From: Bacillus sp. V59.32b
GTDB taxonomy: Bacteria > Bacillota > Bacilli > Bacillales > DSM-1321
NCBI RefSeq assembly: GCF_003429085.1
Contig: NZ_QVTC01000001.1
Span: 1 to 59,922, forward strand
Reading direction: 5' to 3'
DNA length: 59,922 bases
Each line of letters opens with the position of its first letter. Within the stretch, counting starts at the first letter, position 1. This document shows, in pieces, positions 43,339-53,753 of the stretch. The translations under genes and the position numbers were made by a program. The notes beneath the pieces were generated by a model. That model worked only from the letters and a program-made list of their open reading frames with translations. It ran no database searches and was not told the origin of the DNA.

Positions 43339-43872
43339 TTATATTTTTTCCACCTGGCTGAAGTCCAGCTCAACCGGCGTATCCCGTCCAAACATATTAA
43401 CCAAGACTTTAATCTTGCTCTTATCTATATCGAGTTCTTCAACAGACCCCGTAAAGTTTGCGAATGGGCCCTCTTTGACTTGTACCGTATCTCCGAGAAT
43501 AAAGTCTACTTCAACCCTCTTCTCATCCATGCCCATGCGTTTAAGCACCATTTCCACTTCATCAGGAAGAAGCGCTGTCGGCTTGGAACCAGAACCAGCT
43601 GAACCGACAAACCCGGTTACACCTGGTGTATTACGGACAACATACCAGGAATCATCAGTCATAATGATTTCTACGAGCACATATCCAGGAAATACTTTCT
43701 TTTTCGTTACTTTCTTTTTGCCGTCTTTCATTTCTGTTTCTTCTTCTTCCGGGACGACAACGCGAAAAATTTTATCTTGCATACCCATTGTTTCCACACG
43801 TTTTTCCAGATTTGTTTTCACCTTATTTTCATAGCCTGAATAAGTATGAACGACATACCAATTTTTCTCCAT
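43339..43872 (-). CDS. nusG: Transcription elongation/termination factor NusG
   Basis: 177 residues. N-terminal NGN domain (NWYVVHTYSGYENKVKTNLE, RNTPGVTGFVG) binds the polymerase clamp; C-terminal KOW domain (GDTVQVKEGPFANFTGSVEE) binds partners such as S10. In Bacillus NusG also promotes pausing. The start lacks a well-spaced ribosome binding site; an AGGAC/GTCCT hairpin lies 5 bases upstream. Confidence 0.98.
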   Translation of the reverse strand: MEKNWYVVHTYSGYENKVKTNLEKRVETMGMQDKIFRVVVPEEEETEMKDGKKKVTKKKVFPGYVLVEIIMTDDSWYVVRNTPGVTGFVGSAGSGSKPTALLPDEVEMVLKRMGMDEKRVEVDFILGDTVQVKEGPFANFTGSVEELDIDKSKIKVLVNMFGRDTPVELDFSQVEKI

Positions 43873-44018
43873 CTGTTAGGACCCTAAAAGTCCTTCCCTC
43901 CCCGCACTTTTTCTTTTTGTGAGGCTTTACCCGAGCTGTTATTTTCAAACGGCTTGATAATCATTATTTGCTGCAGACACATTCCCTAGATATTGGCACA
44001 CCCAAAAAAGACAAATTA

Positions 44019-44047
44019 AAAAACCCGTTTCCGGGCCTTCGGTTGTG
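44019..44047 (-). terminator. Probable terminator between secE and nusG
   Basis: Minus strand: GCCCGGAAACGGGTTTTTTAATTT, a short GC stem with a GAAA loop and U6 tract, 45 bases past the secE stop. Confidence 0.55.
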
Positions 44048-44090
44048 TTACTTATTATTCTATCACCATTATACCTTATTTTCGAATCTC

Positions 44091-44264
44091 TTATTCAAGA
44101 ACTAATCGAATTAATTCAGAAATGCCTAAATCTATGACCGCAAAAAAGACAGCCATAAAGGCAACGGTTGTGACAACGATAATCGTATACCTTGTAAGCT
44201 CTTTTCTTTTCGGCCAGCTTACTTTTTTCATCTCGCGGACTACGCCACGGAAAAAGTCCATCAT
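44091..44264 (-). CDS. secE: Preprotein translocase subunit SecE
   Basis: A 57-residue single-span SecE of the short Gram-positive type: amphipathic FFRGVVREMKKVSWPKRKEL followed by one membrane helix (TIIVVTTVAFMAVFFAVIDL). It clamps SecY halves. Start ATG 44264 follows GGAGGT by 7 bases; a long in-frame extension upstream (to 44393) overlaps rpmGB and is spurious. Confidence 0.97.
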   Translation of the reverse strand: MMDFFRGVVREMKKVSWPKRKELTRYTIIVVTTVAFMAVFFAVIDLGISELIRLVLE

Positions 44265-44319
44265 GAATGTAACCTCCAACTGCTTTATGGATAGCTTCTG
44301 CAAATCTTCTATTATAGAA

Positions 44320-44469
44320 TTACTTGGTTTCTTTATGCATAGTATGGGCGTTACACGTACTGCAAAATTTCTTGATCTCAAGGCGTTCCGCACGAGAATC
44401 CTTATTGCTTTCAGAACTGTAGTTTCTTGAACCGCAGTCTGTGCAAGCCAAAATAATCTTCTTCCTCAT
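44320..44469 (-). CDS. rpmGB: 50S ribosomal protein L33, zinc-binding form
   Basis: 49 residues with two zinc pairs, CTDC and [24 protein letters not shown] then [20 protein letters not shown]. Start ATG 44469 follows GCAGGTG by 4 bases; an in-frame ATG at 44502 lacks a site. Order sigH-rpmGB-secE-nusG is standard in bacilli. Confidence 0.95.
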   Translation of the reverse strand: MRKKIILACTDCGSRNYSSESNKDSRAERLEIKKFCSTCNAHTMHKETK

Positions 44470-44502
44470 ATTATACACCTGCCACTTTCGTACGCCCTTC
44501 AA

Positions 44503-44531
44503 ACTTTATCACGGCTTACTTTTATTGTCAA
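44503..44531 (-). promoter_or_regulatory. Sigma-A promoter of rpmGB-secE
   Basis: Minus strand: TTGACA (44526-44531), 17-base spacer, TAAAGT (44503-44508), 34 bases upstream of rpmGB and directly beside the hairpin repeat. Confidence 0.7.
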
Positions 44532-44541
44532 TCATAAGAAA

Positions 44542-44829
44542 AGCGGAAGCGCCCTGGTCAGCCCCGACAGGCATAAGGCGCACCACGCAGGAAATCCTGA
44601 TTTCCGTAGTGGGGTGACTTATGACCCCGAGGGGCTGGGCGCTGCAGCTAGAACACCTATCAAAATTTAAACAGTAACTCTAATCACTAGAAAGAACGAA
44701 GGCTAAGTTCGCCACGTCCTGTGGGAAACGTCGGCATTAGCACGTCCTGTGCGTCGAGACTGGGCGCTGCAGCTAGACATCTGTCAAAATTAAAAAAAGG
44801 GTAACTTTAACTAATAGACAAGCGGAAGC
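44542..44829 (+). repeat. Modular nested-hairpin repeat, copy 2 (compound)
   Basis: A full element (44542-44654) starts AGCGGAAGCGCCC and ends GGGCGCTGCAGCTAGA. Its arms pair in nested blocks: AGCGCCC/GGGCGCT, CAGCCCC/GGGGCTG, a CATAAG-type arm with CTTATG, and a tip GGAAAT-CCTG-ATTTCC (44590-44605). A second, partial unit follows: hairpins with ACGTCCTG loops (44711-44723, 44740-44752) and the same right end GGGCGCTGCAGCTAGACA (44761-44778). A loose left-end AGCGGAAGC (44821-44829) touches the sigH stop. Three right ends in the window share GCAGCTAGA-CA...TCAAA. Confidence 0.75.
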
Positions 44830-44836
44830 TCCCCGG

Positions 44837-45487
44837 TTACTGGGTAATCTCTCTAACTTCCAGATAGCGCTCCAGTTTTCTTTTTACACGCTGCAGGGCA
44901 TTATCGATCGATTTTACATGACGGTTCAACTCAGCGGAAATTTCCTGATACGACTGTCCGTCAAGGTATAAGGCGAGAACTTTTCGCTCGAGATCACTCA
45001 ATAGCTCTGCCATCTTCAATTCAATATCATCGAACTCTTCCTGGTTGATGATCAGCGCTTCCGGATCGAGTATTTTCGCGCCTGAAATCACATCCATCAA
45101 CGTCCTGTCCGATTCTTCATCGTATATGGGCTTGTCCAGAGAGACATAAGAATTAAGAGGGATATGTTTTTGCCTTGTGGCTGTCTTGATAGCCGTAATG
45201 ATTTGCCTGGTGATACAAAGCTCGGCAAAGGCCTTGAAGGAAGAAAGCTTGTCCCCTTTAAAATCACGGATAGCTTTGTAAAGGCCAATCATGCCTTCCT
45301 GAACGATATCTTCCTTGTCAGCGCCGATCAGGAAATAAGTACGCGCTTTCGCTCTCACAAAATTGCGATATTTATGGATTAAATAGTCCAATGCCTCGGT
45401 GTCACCTTTGTGCACTAAGTCCACCAGTCCATCATCTTCTAACTGCAAGTACTTGTCGTTCAGTTTCATTCCGAAGTTGAAACCCAT
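44837..45487 (-). CDS. sigH: RNA polymerase sigma factor SigH
   Basis: Sigma-70-family factor for the switch to stationary phase and sporulation start. 216 residues: region 2 with YFLIGADKEDIVQEGMIGLY and AFAELCITRQIITAI, region 4 helix-turn-helix with LDGQSYQEISAELNRHVKSI. Close to B. subtilis SigH (218 residues) throughout. In B. subtilis transcription is repressed by AbrB; an AT-rich sigma-A promoter precedes the gene here, and AbrB sites cannot be read from sequence. Confidence 0.97.
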   Translation of the reverse strand: MGFNFGMKLNDKYLQLEDDGLVDLVHKGDTEALDYLIHKYRNFVRAKARTYFLIGADKEDIVQEGMIGLYKAIRDFKGDKLSSFKAFAELCITRQIITAIKTATRQKHIPLNSYVSLDKPIYDEESDRTLMDVISGAKILDPEALIINQEEFDDIELKMAELLSDLERKVLALYLDGQSYQEISAELNRHVKSIDNALQRVKRKLERYLEVREITQ

Positions 45488-45524
45488 GTTATATCCCCCC
45501 GACCGTACACGTATAGATAGAAAT

Positions 45525-45554
45525 ATTATACAGTAGAAAATTTTTAGACGTCAA
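45525..45554 (-). promoter_or_regulatory. Sigma-A promoter of sigH
   Basis: Minus strand: TTGACG (45549-45554), 18-base spacer, TATAAT (45525-45530). The spacer is AT-rich, as expected for an AbrB-controlled promoter (inference). Confidence 0.75.
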
Positions 45555-45558
45555 CAGC

Positions 45559-46071
45559 TCAAAATTGTCCTCGGCGCCATTTTTCAAAAATTTCAGCCAT
45601 TTCATCAGTCAGGTCAATTTTGGTGGCGGGCTTTTTTTTCGTCGTTTTTTTTACGTTTTTTTCGATCTCCCTATCGATGTGGTTCATTTCATTCAGAAGC
45701 TCGCGCGCAGATTTCCGTAACGCTCCCTGGCCAAAAATCACCCATTGCTCCGTGTAATCGGAGGTGGCCACATGAACTTGCGTTTTGATATTATTTAAGT
45801 CGCTTGCCAGTTTTTCAATTCGTTCATCCGCTGTTTCATTTTCTTTCGTAAAAATTATTTCGATCTTATAATTTTCGTATTTGCGCTGAATTCCCTGGAC
45901 GAAATGAGCATCAAACACAATGATGACCCGAAATCCAGTAAACGCCTGGTATTCAGCCATCCGTTCAATTAAGCGGTCCCTGGCTGCCGAAAGATCCCGA
46001 TCCTTTAATTCTCTCAGTTCCGGCCATGCGCCAATGATGTTGTAACCATCCACCAACAGAATGTTCATCAT
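45559..46071 (-). CDS. rae1: Rae1 (YacP), ribosome-dependent mRNA endonuclease
   Basis: 170 residues, the length of B. subtilis YacP/Rae1, which cleaves mRNA in the ribosomal A site. NYN (PIN-like) nuclease fold with the acidic motifs LLVDGYNIIGAW and VIIVFDAHF, then FTKENETADERIEKLA and VATSDYTEQW. Begins one base after the rlmB stop, so it is probably translationally coupled. Confidence 0.95.
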   Translation of the reverse strand: MMNILLVDGYNIIGAWPELRELKDRDLSAARDRLIERMAEYQAFTGFRVIIVFDAHFVQGIQRKYENYKIEIIFTKENETADERIEKLASDLNNIKTQVHVATSDYTEQWVIFGQGALRKSARELLNEMNHIDREIEKNVKKTTKKKPATKIDLTDEMAEIFEKWRRGQF

Positions 46072-46072
46072 C

Positions 46073-46816
46073 TTATTCCCCTAGCGGGTGTCTTTTGCGA
46101 TAAACCTCATACATCAATAGCCCGGCTGCGACGGATGCATTTAAGGAGGTGACCTTCCCAGCCATCGGCAAGCGTATCAGAAAATCACATTTATCTTTTA
46201 TCAGCCTGCCCATACCTTTTCCTTCACTTCCGATCACGAGGCCAATCGACATTCCGCCATCCATGCTGCGGTAATCATCGCTTCCTTTCGCATCCGTTCC
46301 GACGATCCAAACACCGCGTTCCTTAATTTCTTCAATGGCTCTTGCCATATTCGTTACACGCACGACAGGTATGTACTCGATTGCGCCGGTAGACAGTTTC
46401 GCCACTGTTGCCGTCAAGCCAACCGCTCGGCGCTTCGGAATAATGATTCCATGCACCCCTGCTGCATCAGCCGTTCTCATAATCGAACCCAGATTATGCG
46501 GGTCTTCTATCTCGTCCAACAAAAGAAAGAAGGGAGCTTCGTTTCTTTCTTCAGCACGCGCGAATAGGTCATCCAATTCAGCGTATGCATAAGCAGCTAC
46601 TTGCGCAATGACACCTTGATGGTTCCCATCAGACATTTGGTCGATTTTTTTCTTCGGAACGAATTGCAGCAAAACCTGTCTTTCCTTTGCGAGACCGATG
46701 ATTTGCTGCATCTGCCCTTTTTGGGAACCTTCAGCAATCAAGATTTTATTGATTTCCCGTTCCGACCGCAAGGCCTCCAACACCGGGTTTCTTCCAATGA
46801 TGTATTCTTCGCTCAT
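46073..46816 (-). CDS. rlmB: 23S rRNA (guanosine-2'-O)-methyltransferase RlmB
   Basis: SPOUT-fold rRNA 2'-O-methylase; in E. coli the target is G2251 of 23S rRNA. 247 residues: N-terminal substrate-binding domain (YIIGRNPVLEAL), then DEIEDPHNLGSIMRTADAAG, VIGSEGKGMGRL and the knotted SAM site LPMAGKVTSLNASVAAG. Start ATG 46816 follows AGGGGGAT by 6 bases, inside the mrnC stop region; the long in-frame extension to 46909 overlaps mrnC and is spurious. Confidence 0.96.
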   Translation of the reverse strand: MSEEYIIGRNPVLEALRSEREINKILIAEGSQKGQMQQIIGLAKERQVLLQFVPKKKIDQMSDGNHQGVIAQVAAYAYAELDDLFARAEERNEAPFFLLLDEIEDPHNLGSIMRTADAAGVHGIIIPKRRAVGLTATVAKLSTGAIEYIPVVRVTNMARAIEEIKERGVWIVGTDAKGSDDYRSMDGGMSIGLVIGSEGKGMGRLIKDKCDFLIRLPMAGKVTSLNASVAAGLLMYEVYRKRHPLGE

Positions 46817-46820
46817 GGGC

Positions 46821-47234
46821 TCATCCCCCTTCTTTTTCAATAAATTGGATCGATTGAATAATGATTTCTTCAAGCCGTTCCTGTTGTTCCGCCAAATAAA
46901 GGTATCCAATCAACGCCTCAAAAGCGGTACCATACCGATATGTTTGTACATCCGTGTTTTTTGGAACCGTTCCCGATTTTGCGTTTCTTCCTCTGCGTAC
47001 GACTGCCAGTTCCTCTTCCGTTAACTTTTCATTCTCAAGCAAATAATGAATCACTTTGCTTTGGGCTTTCGCGGAAACAAAATTCGTGGCTTCTTTATGC
47101 AGAAGGTTCGGCTTAACAGCCCCCTTTTGAATAAGATGATGCCTGATGTACGTTTCATAGACAGCATCGCCCATGTAAGCAAGGGCGAGGCTCCCCAGAA
47201 TTTTTTCGTCAATTTTATCCTGATAAGGAAGCAT
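46821..47234 (-). CDS. mrnC: Mini-ribonuclease III (MrnC)
   Basis: 137-residue RNase III catalytic domain without a double-stranded-RNA-binding domain; matures 23S rRNA ends in B. subtilis. The catalytic signature is [10 protein letters not shown], with [20 protein letters not shown] and [12 protein letters not shown] carrying further acidic residues. Starts 3 bases after the cysS stop. Confidence 0.96.
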   Translation of the reverse strand: MLPYQDKIDEKILGSLALAYMGDAVYETYIRHHLIQKGAVKPNLLHKEATNFVSAKAQSKVIHYLLENEKLTEEELAVVRRGRNAKSGTVPKNTDVQTYRYGTAFEALIGYLYLAEQQERLEEIIIQSIQFIEKEGG

Positions 47235-47237
47235 AGC

Positions 47238-48635
47238 TTATCCTCTTTTCCATCTTGTACCTTGCGGTGTGTCTTCAAGAATAATATTCATGTCTTTAAG
47301 ACGGTCGCGAATATCATCAGAAAGCAGGAAATCCCGATCTTTACGGGCCTGTATCCGCTGCTGGATCAAATCCTCGATTTCCTCATCAAGCAACGCTTCC
47401 TCTTCCAATGATAAGCCTAGTACCTGAAACAAATCTTTAAATTCATCCATGAAAGCTTGAATGACTTTCTTGTCTGTATTCTTTTCCATTAAGTAATAGT
47501 TTGCCTGCTTTGATAGTTCAAATAAAACAGAGATGGCATTCGCTGTATTGAAGTCGTCATCCATTTCTTGAATAAATTCTTTGTGGATTCTGTTGATTTT
47601 ATCCAGCCATTCTTGGTTGTTTTCCGTTAAGCCATCGCTTGAGTCGATCCGGTGCTTCAGGTTTTGGTAAGATGTTTTTAGCCGGTCCAAGGAGGCTTTC
47701 ATATTTTCAAGGAGCTCTTCACTATAGTTAATCGGATGACGGTAATGGACGGATAGCATAAAAAAGCGCAATACCTGCGGGTCATGCTTCTGAATGATGT
47801 CATGTACCAGTACAAAGTTACCCAATGATTTGGACATCTTTTCATTATCGATATTTATATACCCATTATGCATCCAATAGTTCGCAAAAGGTTTGCCTGT
47901 CAGAGCTTCCGATTGGGCGATTTCATTTTCGTGATGCGGAAAAGCCAAATCCTGTCCGCCTGCGTGAATATCAATCGTGTCGCCAAGATATTTTCGTACC
48001 ATTGCCGAGCATTCGATATGCCAGCCCGGGCGGCCCTTGCCCCATGGACTTTCCCATGATATCTCGCCCTCTTTGGCCGCTTTCCATACGGCAAAATCAA
48101 GAGCATCCTGTTTCTTTTCACCGACTTCAATCCGGGCGCCGATCCGCAATTCATCGATCGATTGATGAGATAATTTCCCATACGTATCAAATTTACGCGT
48201 CCGGTAATACACGTCCCCTTCTGATTCATAAGCAAAGCCTTTTTCAATCAGTGTTTCAATAAACTCGATAATGATATCCATATTTTCCATAACACGCGGA
48301 TGGACATCCGCTTTTTGGCAGCCGAGCGCGGAAACATCTTCATGGTAAGCTTTAATAAAGCGGTCTGAAACGGTGGGGACATCTTCCCCCAGCGCTTTAG
48401 CTGCGCGGATCAGCTTGTCGTCCACATCCGTGAAGTTCGAAACATACTGCACATCATAGCCACGGTAGCTGAAATACCTGCGTACCGTGTCAAATACGAT
48501 TGGCGGCCGGCCATTTCCGATATGGATATAGTTATAAACCGTCGGGCCGCATACATACATTTTGACCTTTCCAGCTTCTAATGGCTTAAATTCTTCCTTT
48601 TGCCTTGTTAATGTATTGTAGATTTTTATCGCCAT
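47238..48635 (-). CDS. cysS: Cysteinyl-tRNA synthetase
   Basis: 465-residue class I synthetase. [16 protein letters not shown] holds both the zinc cysteine and the HIGH-type motif; the other zinc ligands are in HIECSAM and FPHHENE; the second ATP motif is EKMSKSLGN. Follows cysE by one base and both are under the cysteine T-box, so charging of tRNA-Cys controls both charging enzyme and cysteine synthesis. Confidence 0.98.
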   Translation of the reverse strand: MAIKIYNTLTRQKEEFKPLEAGKVKMYVCGPTVYNYIHIGNGRPPIVFDTVRRYFSYRGYDVQYVSNFTDVDDKLIRAAKALGEDVPTVSDRFIKAYHEDVSALGCQKADVHPRVMENMDIIIEFIETLIEKGFAYESEGDVYYRTRKFDTYGKLSHQSIDELRIGARIEVGEKKQDALDFAVWKAAKEGEISWESPWGKGRPGWHIECSAMVRKYLGDTIDIHAGGQDLAFPHHENEIAQSEALTGKPFANYWMHNGYINIDNEKMSKSLGNFVLVHDIIQKHDPQVLRFFMLSVHYRHPINYSEELLENMKASLDRLKTSYQNLKHRIDSSDGLTENNQEWLDKINRIHKEFIQEMDDDFNTANAISVLFELSKQANYYLMEKNTDKKVIQAFMDEFKDLFQVLGLSLEEEALLDEEIEDLIQQRIQARKDRDFLLSDDIRDRLKDMNIILEDTPQGTRWKRG

Positions 48636-48636
48636 T

Positions 48637-49284
48637 TTAGTTGACCCTTTCTCTTTTTAAGTTTTTCAATTCCATTTTTAAAGCAGCGATTTCCTTTTCC
48701 ATTTCTTTAAATCGGTCCCCTGTCGGATCCGGTAAATCGGTATGGTTTAAGTCTTTGTTCACTCTCACGCCGTCCCTGATGACAACCTTTCCTGGGATGC
48801 CTACAACGGTCGAACTAGGAGGAACTTCCTTAAGGACGACAGAACCCGCCCCGATCTTTGAATTCTCTCCAATTATGATCGATCCGAGAACCTTTGCCCC
48901 GGTTGCGATTAAGACATTGTCTTTTATGGTAGGATGCCTTTTCCCTTTTTCTTTACCCGTACCCCCGAGAGTAACTCCCTGAAACACGGTAACGTTATCG
49001 CCGATCTCACACGTCTCCCCGATGACAACCCCCATTCCATGATCAATGAAGAAACGCCGTCCTATTTGGGCGCCAGGGTGGATTTCAACGCCTGTAAAAA
49101 AACGGCTTGCCTGCGAAATACACCGTGCAATAAAATAAAACTTCCTTTTATATAAAGCGTGTGCCAGCCGATGATTCCAAATCGCATGGAGGCCGGAATA
49201 AGTAAGAATCACTTCAATATAACTACGCGCTGCAGGATCTTGATCGAAAATGACTTCGATGTCTTCTTTAAATATTTTAATCAC
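48637..49284 (-). CDS. cysE: Serine O-acetyltransferase
   Basis: First committed step of cysteine synthesis: acetyl-CoA + L-serine to O-acetylserine. 215 residues; an N-terminal helical part, then the left-handed beta-helix hexapeptide repeats ([40 protein letters not shown]) with the catalytic D-H pair. Regulated by the T-box directly upstream. Confidence 0.97.
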   Translation of the reverse strand: MIKIFKEDIEVIFDQDPAARSYIEVILTYSGLHAIWNHRLAHALYKRKFYFIARCISQASRFFTGVEIHPGAQIGRRFFIDHGMGVVIGETCEIGDNVTVFQGVTLGGTGKEKGKRHPTIKDNVLIATGAKVLGSIIIGENSKIGAGSVVLKEVPPSSTVVGIPGKVVIRDGVRVNKDLNHTDLPDPTGDRFKEMEKEIAALKMELKNLKRERVN

Positions 49285-49346
49285 ACTTATCCCTCCCCTA
49301 CTCCTAATCAGTTGTTAATCAATGTTTACACTGTTAAAACCCATAT

Positions 49347-49632
49347 AAAAAAGCGCCTCTGCCTAATGACAGAGACGCTTATTCTGCGCGCGGTTCCACT
49401 CTGTTTGGAATGAATTTCTCATGCAGCAAAGTCCTGCTGATACATTTCATTCCCAACTCTTTTCCCGATAACGGTGGAATTGCCGCCTTCGCCTACTTGT
49501 TAGTACGGTTCAACAAAGGACTCAGGGGTGCATTTCAAGAATGAGAGGCTTGAACCACTTTCACCAGGTTATGGTTCTCTCTAAAAGCATCATGTCTTTA
49601 CTTCTCCCCGTCTACGCATTCTGGGTTTTAAT
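49347..49632 (-). ncRNA. T-box riboswitch, cysteine specific
   Basis: A complete T-box leader in front of cysE-cysS. The antiterminator motif AGAGTGGAACCGCG (49389-49402) pairs with the NCCA end of uncharged tRNA; the terminator is CAGAGGCGCTT with its partner (49347-49380) followed by U6. The specifier codon is read as UGC (Cys) at 49530-49532 (context GAAATGCACCC), which agrees with the genes controlled. Same arrangement as gltX-T box-cysES in B. subtilis. Confidence 0.93.
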
Positions 49633-49645
49633 TAATTATTACTAT

Positions 49646-49675
49646 ATTATACTTTTTATTGTCTGTTAATGTAAA
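49646..49675 (-). promoter_or_regulatory. Promoter of the cysES T-box transcript
   Basis: Minus strand: TTTACA (49670-49675), 18-base spacer, TATAAT (49646-49651). The -35 overlaps the end of gltX. Confidence 0.65.
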
Positions 49676-51123
49676 ATGTCTTGCAAGCGCTGTTTTATTT
49701 TTTCTTTGCCTAATAGTGCGATTGCCTTGGGCAAATCTGGTCCGTGTGTTTGTCCGGTCGCTGCTGCCCGGATTGGCATAAACAGCTTTTTGCCTTTTTG
49801 GCCAGTACTTTTTTGTACCGCTTTGATTGCTGCCTTGATTTCATCAGCCGTAAAATTCTCCAGCTTGTTCACTTCTTCAAGGAAAGCAGCCATAACTTCC
49901 GGCACCTGTTCCTCAGCAAGAACTTCCTTCGCCTCTTCTTCATACTCGATTTCATCCTTGAAAAATAAGCTGGAAAGTTCAACGATTTCCGCTCCGTAAC
50001 TCATTTGCTCCTGATATAGCGCTACAAGATTTCGGACCCATTCGTTTTCAGCCGAACTCATTGTTTCAGATATTTTGCCCGCTTTAATAAGATGAGGCAC
50101 CGAGATTTCCAGAACGCGATCAAGTTCAAGCTGTTTCACATACTGGTTATTCATCCAAGTGAGCTTTTGCTTATCGAAAAGCGCCGGTGACTTGGATAAA
50201 CGATCCGCATCGAATCGCTTAATAAATTCATCTTTGGAGAAAATTTCTTCCTCCCCTCCCGGAGACCATCCGAGCAAGGCAATGAAGTTAAAAAGGGCTT
50301 CCGGTACATAGCCGAGCTCTTCGTATTGTTCAATAAACTGAATAATCGATTCATCCCGTTTGCTCAATTTCTTCCGGCTTTCGTTCACAATTAGAGTCAT
50401 ATGTCCAAATACCGGCGGTTCCCAGCCGAACGCTTCATAAATCATCAATTGCTTGGGTGTGTTTGAAATATGATCATCCCCGCGCAGAACGTGGGAGATC
50501 TCCATCAGGTGATCATCCACGGCAACAGCGAAATTATAGGTAGGAATCCCGTCTTTTTTTACGATCACCCAATCACCGATGCCCTCTGAATCGAAGGATA
50601 CATCGTCCTTGACCATATCATGGAATTGATAAACCTTACCTTCAGGAACAACAAACCTGATACTCGGCTTCCTTCCCTCTGCCTCGAGCTTAGCTCGTTC
50701 ACCGGCTGTTAAATGGCGGCACTTACCGGAGTATTTCGGGGTTTCATTCTTAGCCATTTGAGCCTCTCGCTCTGCTTCAAGCTCTTCTTCCGTACAATAA
50801 CATTTATAGGCAAGCCCTTTTTCAAGCAGCTGGTTATACAAATCATTATACATATCATTGCGTTCTGATTGGCGGTACGGCCCGTACTCTCCGCCTTTAT
50901 CGACACTTTCATCCCAATCCATGCCAAGCCACTTCAAATAGGTAAGCTGGCTTTCTTCCCCGCCTTCAATATTACGCTTCAAGTCCGTATCTTCAATTCG
51001 GATGATAAACTTTCCGCCTTTATTGCGGGCAAAAAGGTAATTGAATAATGCCGTCCTTGCGTTCCCTATATGTAAATGTCCGGTTGGACTTGGTGCATAA
51101 CGAACACGAATTTCGCTACTCAT
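49666..51123 (-). CDS. gltX: Glutamyl-tRNA synthetase
   Basis: 485-residue class I synthetase with the HIGH motif in [19 protein letters not shown] and KMSKS-type KLSKRDES. The middle cysteine cluster [15 protein letters not shown] fits the non-discriminating Gram-positive enzyme, which also charges tRNA-Gln with Glu for later amidation; the amidotransferase genes are not in this window. Start ATG 51123 follows AGGAGG. Confidence 0.97.
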   Translation of the reverse strand: MSSEIRVRYAPSPTGHLHIGNARTALFNYLFARNKGGKFIIRIEDTDLKRNIEGGEESQLTYLKWLGMDWDESVDKGGEYGPYRQSERNDMYNDLYNQLLEKGLAYKCYCTEEELEAEREAQMAKNETPKYSGKCRHLTAGERAKLEAEGRKPSIRFVVPEGKVYQFHDMVKDDVSFDSEGIGDWVIVKKDGIPTYNFAVAVDDHLMEISHVLRGDDHISNTPKQLMIYEAFGWEPPVFGHMTLIVNESRKKLSKRDESIIQFIEQYEELGYVPEALFNFIALLGWSPGGEEEIFSKDEFIKRFDADRLSKSPALFDKQKLTWMNNQYVKQLELDRVLEISVPHLIKAGKISETMSSAENEWVRNLVALYQEQMSYGAEIVELSSLFFKDEIEYEEEAKEVLAEEQVPEVMAAFLEEVNKLENFTADEIKAAIKAVQKSTGQKGKKLFMPIRAAATGQTHGPDLPKAIALLGKEKIKQRLQDILH

Positions 51124-51214
51124 CGTTTGACGCCTCCTAAGCTCTACATCTCTAATATCGTTCTATTCTACCATCTAAATGTGGCAGAATAAAGCACTTA
51201 GCTGTAAAGAGGGG

Positions 51215-51694
51215 TTAGTTCGCTTTTATTAGCAAAACTACTGCCTGTGAGGCAATCCCTTCACTTCTACCCGCAAAGCCAAGCTTTTCCGTAGTAGTGG
51301 CTTTCACATTGATTTGCTCTAATGAAGCGTCAAGCAGTTCAGCAATGCGTGCTCTCATTTGTTCGATATAAGGGGCCATCTTAGGACTTTGCGCAATAAT
51401 CGTGCAATCCGCATTGCCTAATACGTATCCCTCCTTTTTCACAAGCCTCCATACATGCTGCAAAAGCTTTGCTGAATCAGCATCCTTAAATTCTGGATCC
51501 GTATCTGGGAAATGCTTACCGATATCACCGGCTCCGATTGCCCCAAGGCATGCATCTGCCACGGTATGAAGCAATACATCGGCATCTGAATGTCCAAGCA
51601 GCCCCTTTTCGTATGGAATGGTGACCCCGCCAATAATTAGTGGGCGACCGCTTGTAAGTTGGTGGACGTCAAATCCCTGTCCGATTCGAAACAT
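51215..51694 (-). CDS. ispF: 2-C-methyl-D-erythritol 2,4-cyclodiphosphate synthase
   Basis: 159 residues, MEP pathway. Zinc-binding D and H in [11 protein letters not shown], then [12 protein letters not shown] and the flexible loop [15 protein letters not shown]. Follows ispD by 30 bases; the two genes act nearly in succession in the same pathway. Confidence 0.97.
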   Translation of the reverse strand: MFRIGQGFDVHQLTSGRPLIIGGVTIPYEKGLLGHSDADVLLHTVADACLGAIGAGDIGKHFPDTDPEFKDADSAKLLQHVWRLVKKEGYVLGNADCTIIAQSPKMAPYIEQMRARIAELLDASLEQINVKATTTEKLGFAGRSEGIASQAVVLLIKAN

Positions 51695-51723
51695 GGCTTT
51701 CTCTCCCTTTCTGCCCGTCCGTA

Positions 51724-52419
<696 letters not shown>

Positions 52420-52422
52420 CTA

Positions 52423-53514
52423 CTATAATGCTTTTTCTAAAAGTTTAGGCTTGGCAAAAATCATTCGGCCGGCTGACGTTTGCAGAACGCTTGTGACGAT
52501 TACGTCAAGGCGCTTTCCGATATGATCGCGGCCGCCTTCAACGACAATCATCGTTCCATCATCTAAATAAGCGATCCCCTGGTTTTGCTCCTTGCCATCT
52601 TTAATGACTTGTACATTCATTTCTTCTCCAGGCAAGACAACTGGCTTAACAGCATTCGCTAAATCATTGATGTTTAGCACAGAAACATTCTGAAATTCAC
52701 AGACTTTATTTAGATTAAAGTCATTCGTCACAACGATTCCATCTGTGATCTTCGCGAGCTTTACGAGCTTGCTGTCCACTTCCTGGATCTCTTCAAAATC
52801 TCCTTCGTACATCTCGACTTTGACTGCTAATTCCTTTTGAATCCTGTTCAGAATATCTAATCCCCGTCTTCCGCGATTTCTTTTTAATGCATCAGAAGAA
52901 TCGGCAATATGCTGAAGTTCCGCTAAAACAAATTGAGGGATGACGATGGTTCCCTCCAGGAATCCCGTCTGGCAAATATCTGCAATCCGTCCATCGATGA
53001 TAACGCTCGTATCGAGAATTTTGATAGGGCTGCTGCCCGGCTCACCTTCCTCTGAATCAGATGCTTCGCCTTTCCTTTTGCTGTTTTTGGAAAATAGATT
53101 CAACAGTTCGTCCCGTTTTTTGAATCCAACCTGAAAACCTAGATATCCGAACAGCAATGTTAACAATATCGGTGCGACAGTATTAAGAATAGGGACTTGG
53201 ATAGCATTCAAGGCATATCCTATTAAAAAAGCGACAAAAAGACCGACGATCAATCCGACACTTCCAAAGATGATATCGGTAATTGGAGCCTTTACAAGAA
53301 GTTCCTCCAACCATTTAATGAAATCCACCACATAATCTACTGCCCAAAAAGTAAAAAGATAGAATATAATAGCACCTAAAATTGCACTAACGAAAGGTTT
53401 GTTTATAAAAGCAATATGATCCGCATGTACCACCGTTAATAATTGAGGAATAAGAAAAATCCCCAAAGTCCCGCCTATTATTAAGAAGCATGCTTGAATA
53501 ATGCGTTTTAACAT
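52423..53514 (-). CDS. yacL: YacL, membrane PIN/TRAM-domain protein
   Basis: 363 residues. Four hydrophobic segments (about residues 5-25, 35-60, 75-100, 108-128) precede a cytoplasmic PIN nuclease domain ([20 protein letters not shown]; acidic residues in [11 protein letters not shown]) and a C-terminal TRAM domain ([20 protein letters not shown]). Widely conserved in Firmicutes next to disA-ispD; a membrane-bound RNase role is inferred from the domains only. Start ATG 53514 follows AGGAGGTG; the in-frame extension upstream lies in untranslated leader. Confidence 0.94.
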   Translation of the reverse strand: MLKRIIQACFLIIGGTLGIFLIPQLLTVVHADHIAFINKPFVSAILGAIIFYLFTFWAVDYVVDFIKWLEELLVKAPITDIIFGSVGLIVGLFVAFLIGYALNAIQVPILNTVAPILLTLLFGYLGFQVGFKKRDELLNLFSKNSKRKGEASDSEEGEPGSSPIKILDTSVIIDGRIADICQTGFLEGTIVIPQFVLAELQHIADSSDALKRNRGRRGLDILNRIQKELAVKVEMYEGDFEEIQEVDSKLVKLAKITDGIVVTNDFNLNKVCEFQNVSVLNINDLANAVKPVVLPGEEMNVQVIKDGKEQNQGIAYLDDGTMIVVEGGRDHIGKRLDVIVTSVLQTSAGRMIFAKPKLLEKAL

Positions 53515-53667
53515 CCCTTCACCTCCTTTTCTAATCATTATTAACAAAATCATCAAATTGAAACCACATTGAAGAAGGTTTTTGAAAAATATCAAAAGTG
53601 GAGAACTTATCGTAATCTTTAGAAGTAAGATAGCTAGTGAAGATCTTAAATGAGGCTCCGTAACATT

Positions 53668-53696
53668 AGCCTAGCACCAAGAAATAGAGGTGTCAA
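53668..53696 (-). promoter_or_regulatory. Candidate promoter of yacL-ispDF
   Basis: Minus strand: TTGACA (53691-53696), 17-base spacer, TAGGCT (53668-53673), preceded by TG one base upstream of the -10 (extended -10 like). A long leader of about 150 bases follows, with no gene or other signal I can name. Confidence 0.5.
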
Positions 53697-53753
53697 AAAA
53701 TAGTATCTTGTTCAGTTTTTTGTGGCATTGCACTTAACAAGAGGTATATTTCT

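Noticed and set aside
44091-44393. A 100-codon version of secE
   Set aside because: The extension overlaps rpmGB and lacks a binding site; the short form with GGAGGT has the family length.
46073-46909. A 278-codon version of rlmB
   Set aside because: The extra 31 codons lie inside mrnC and show no similarity to RlmB; ATG 46816 has a good binding site.
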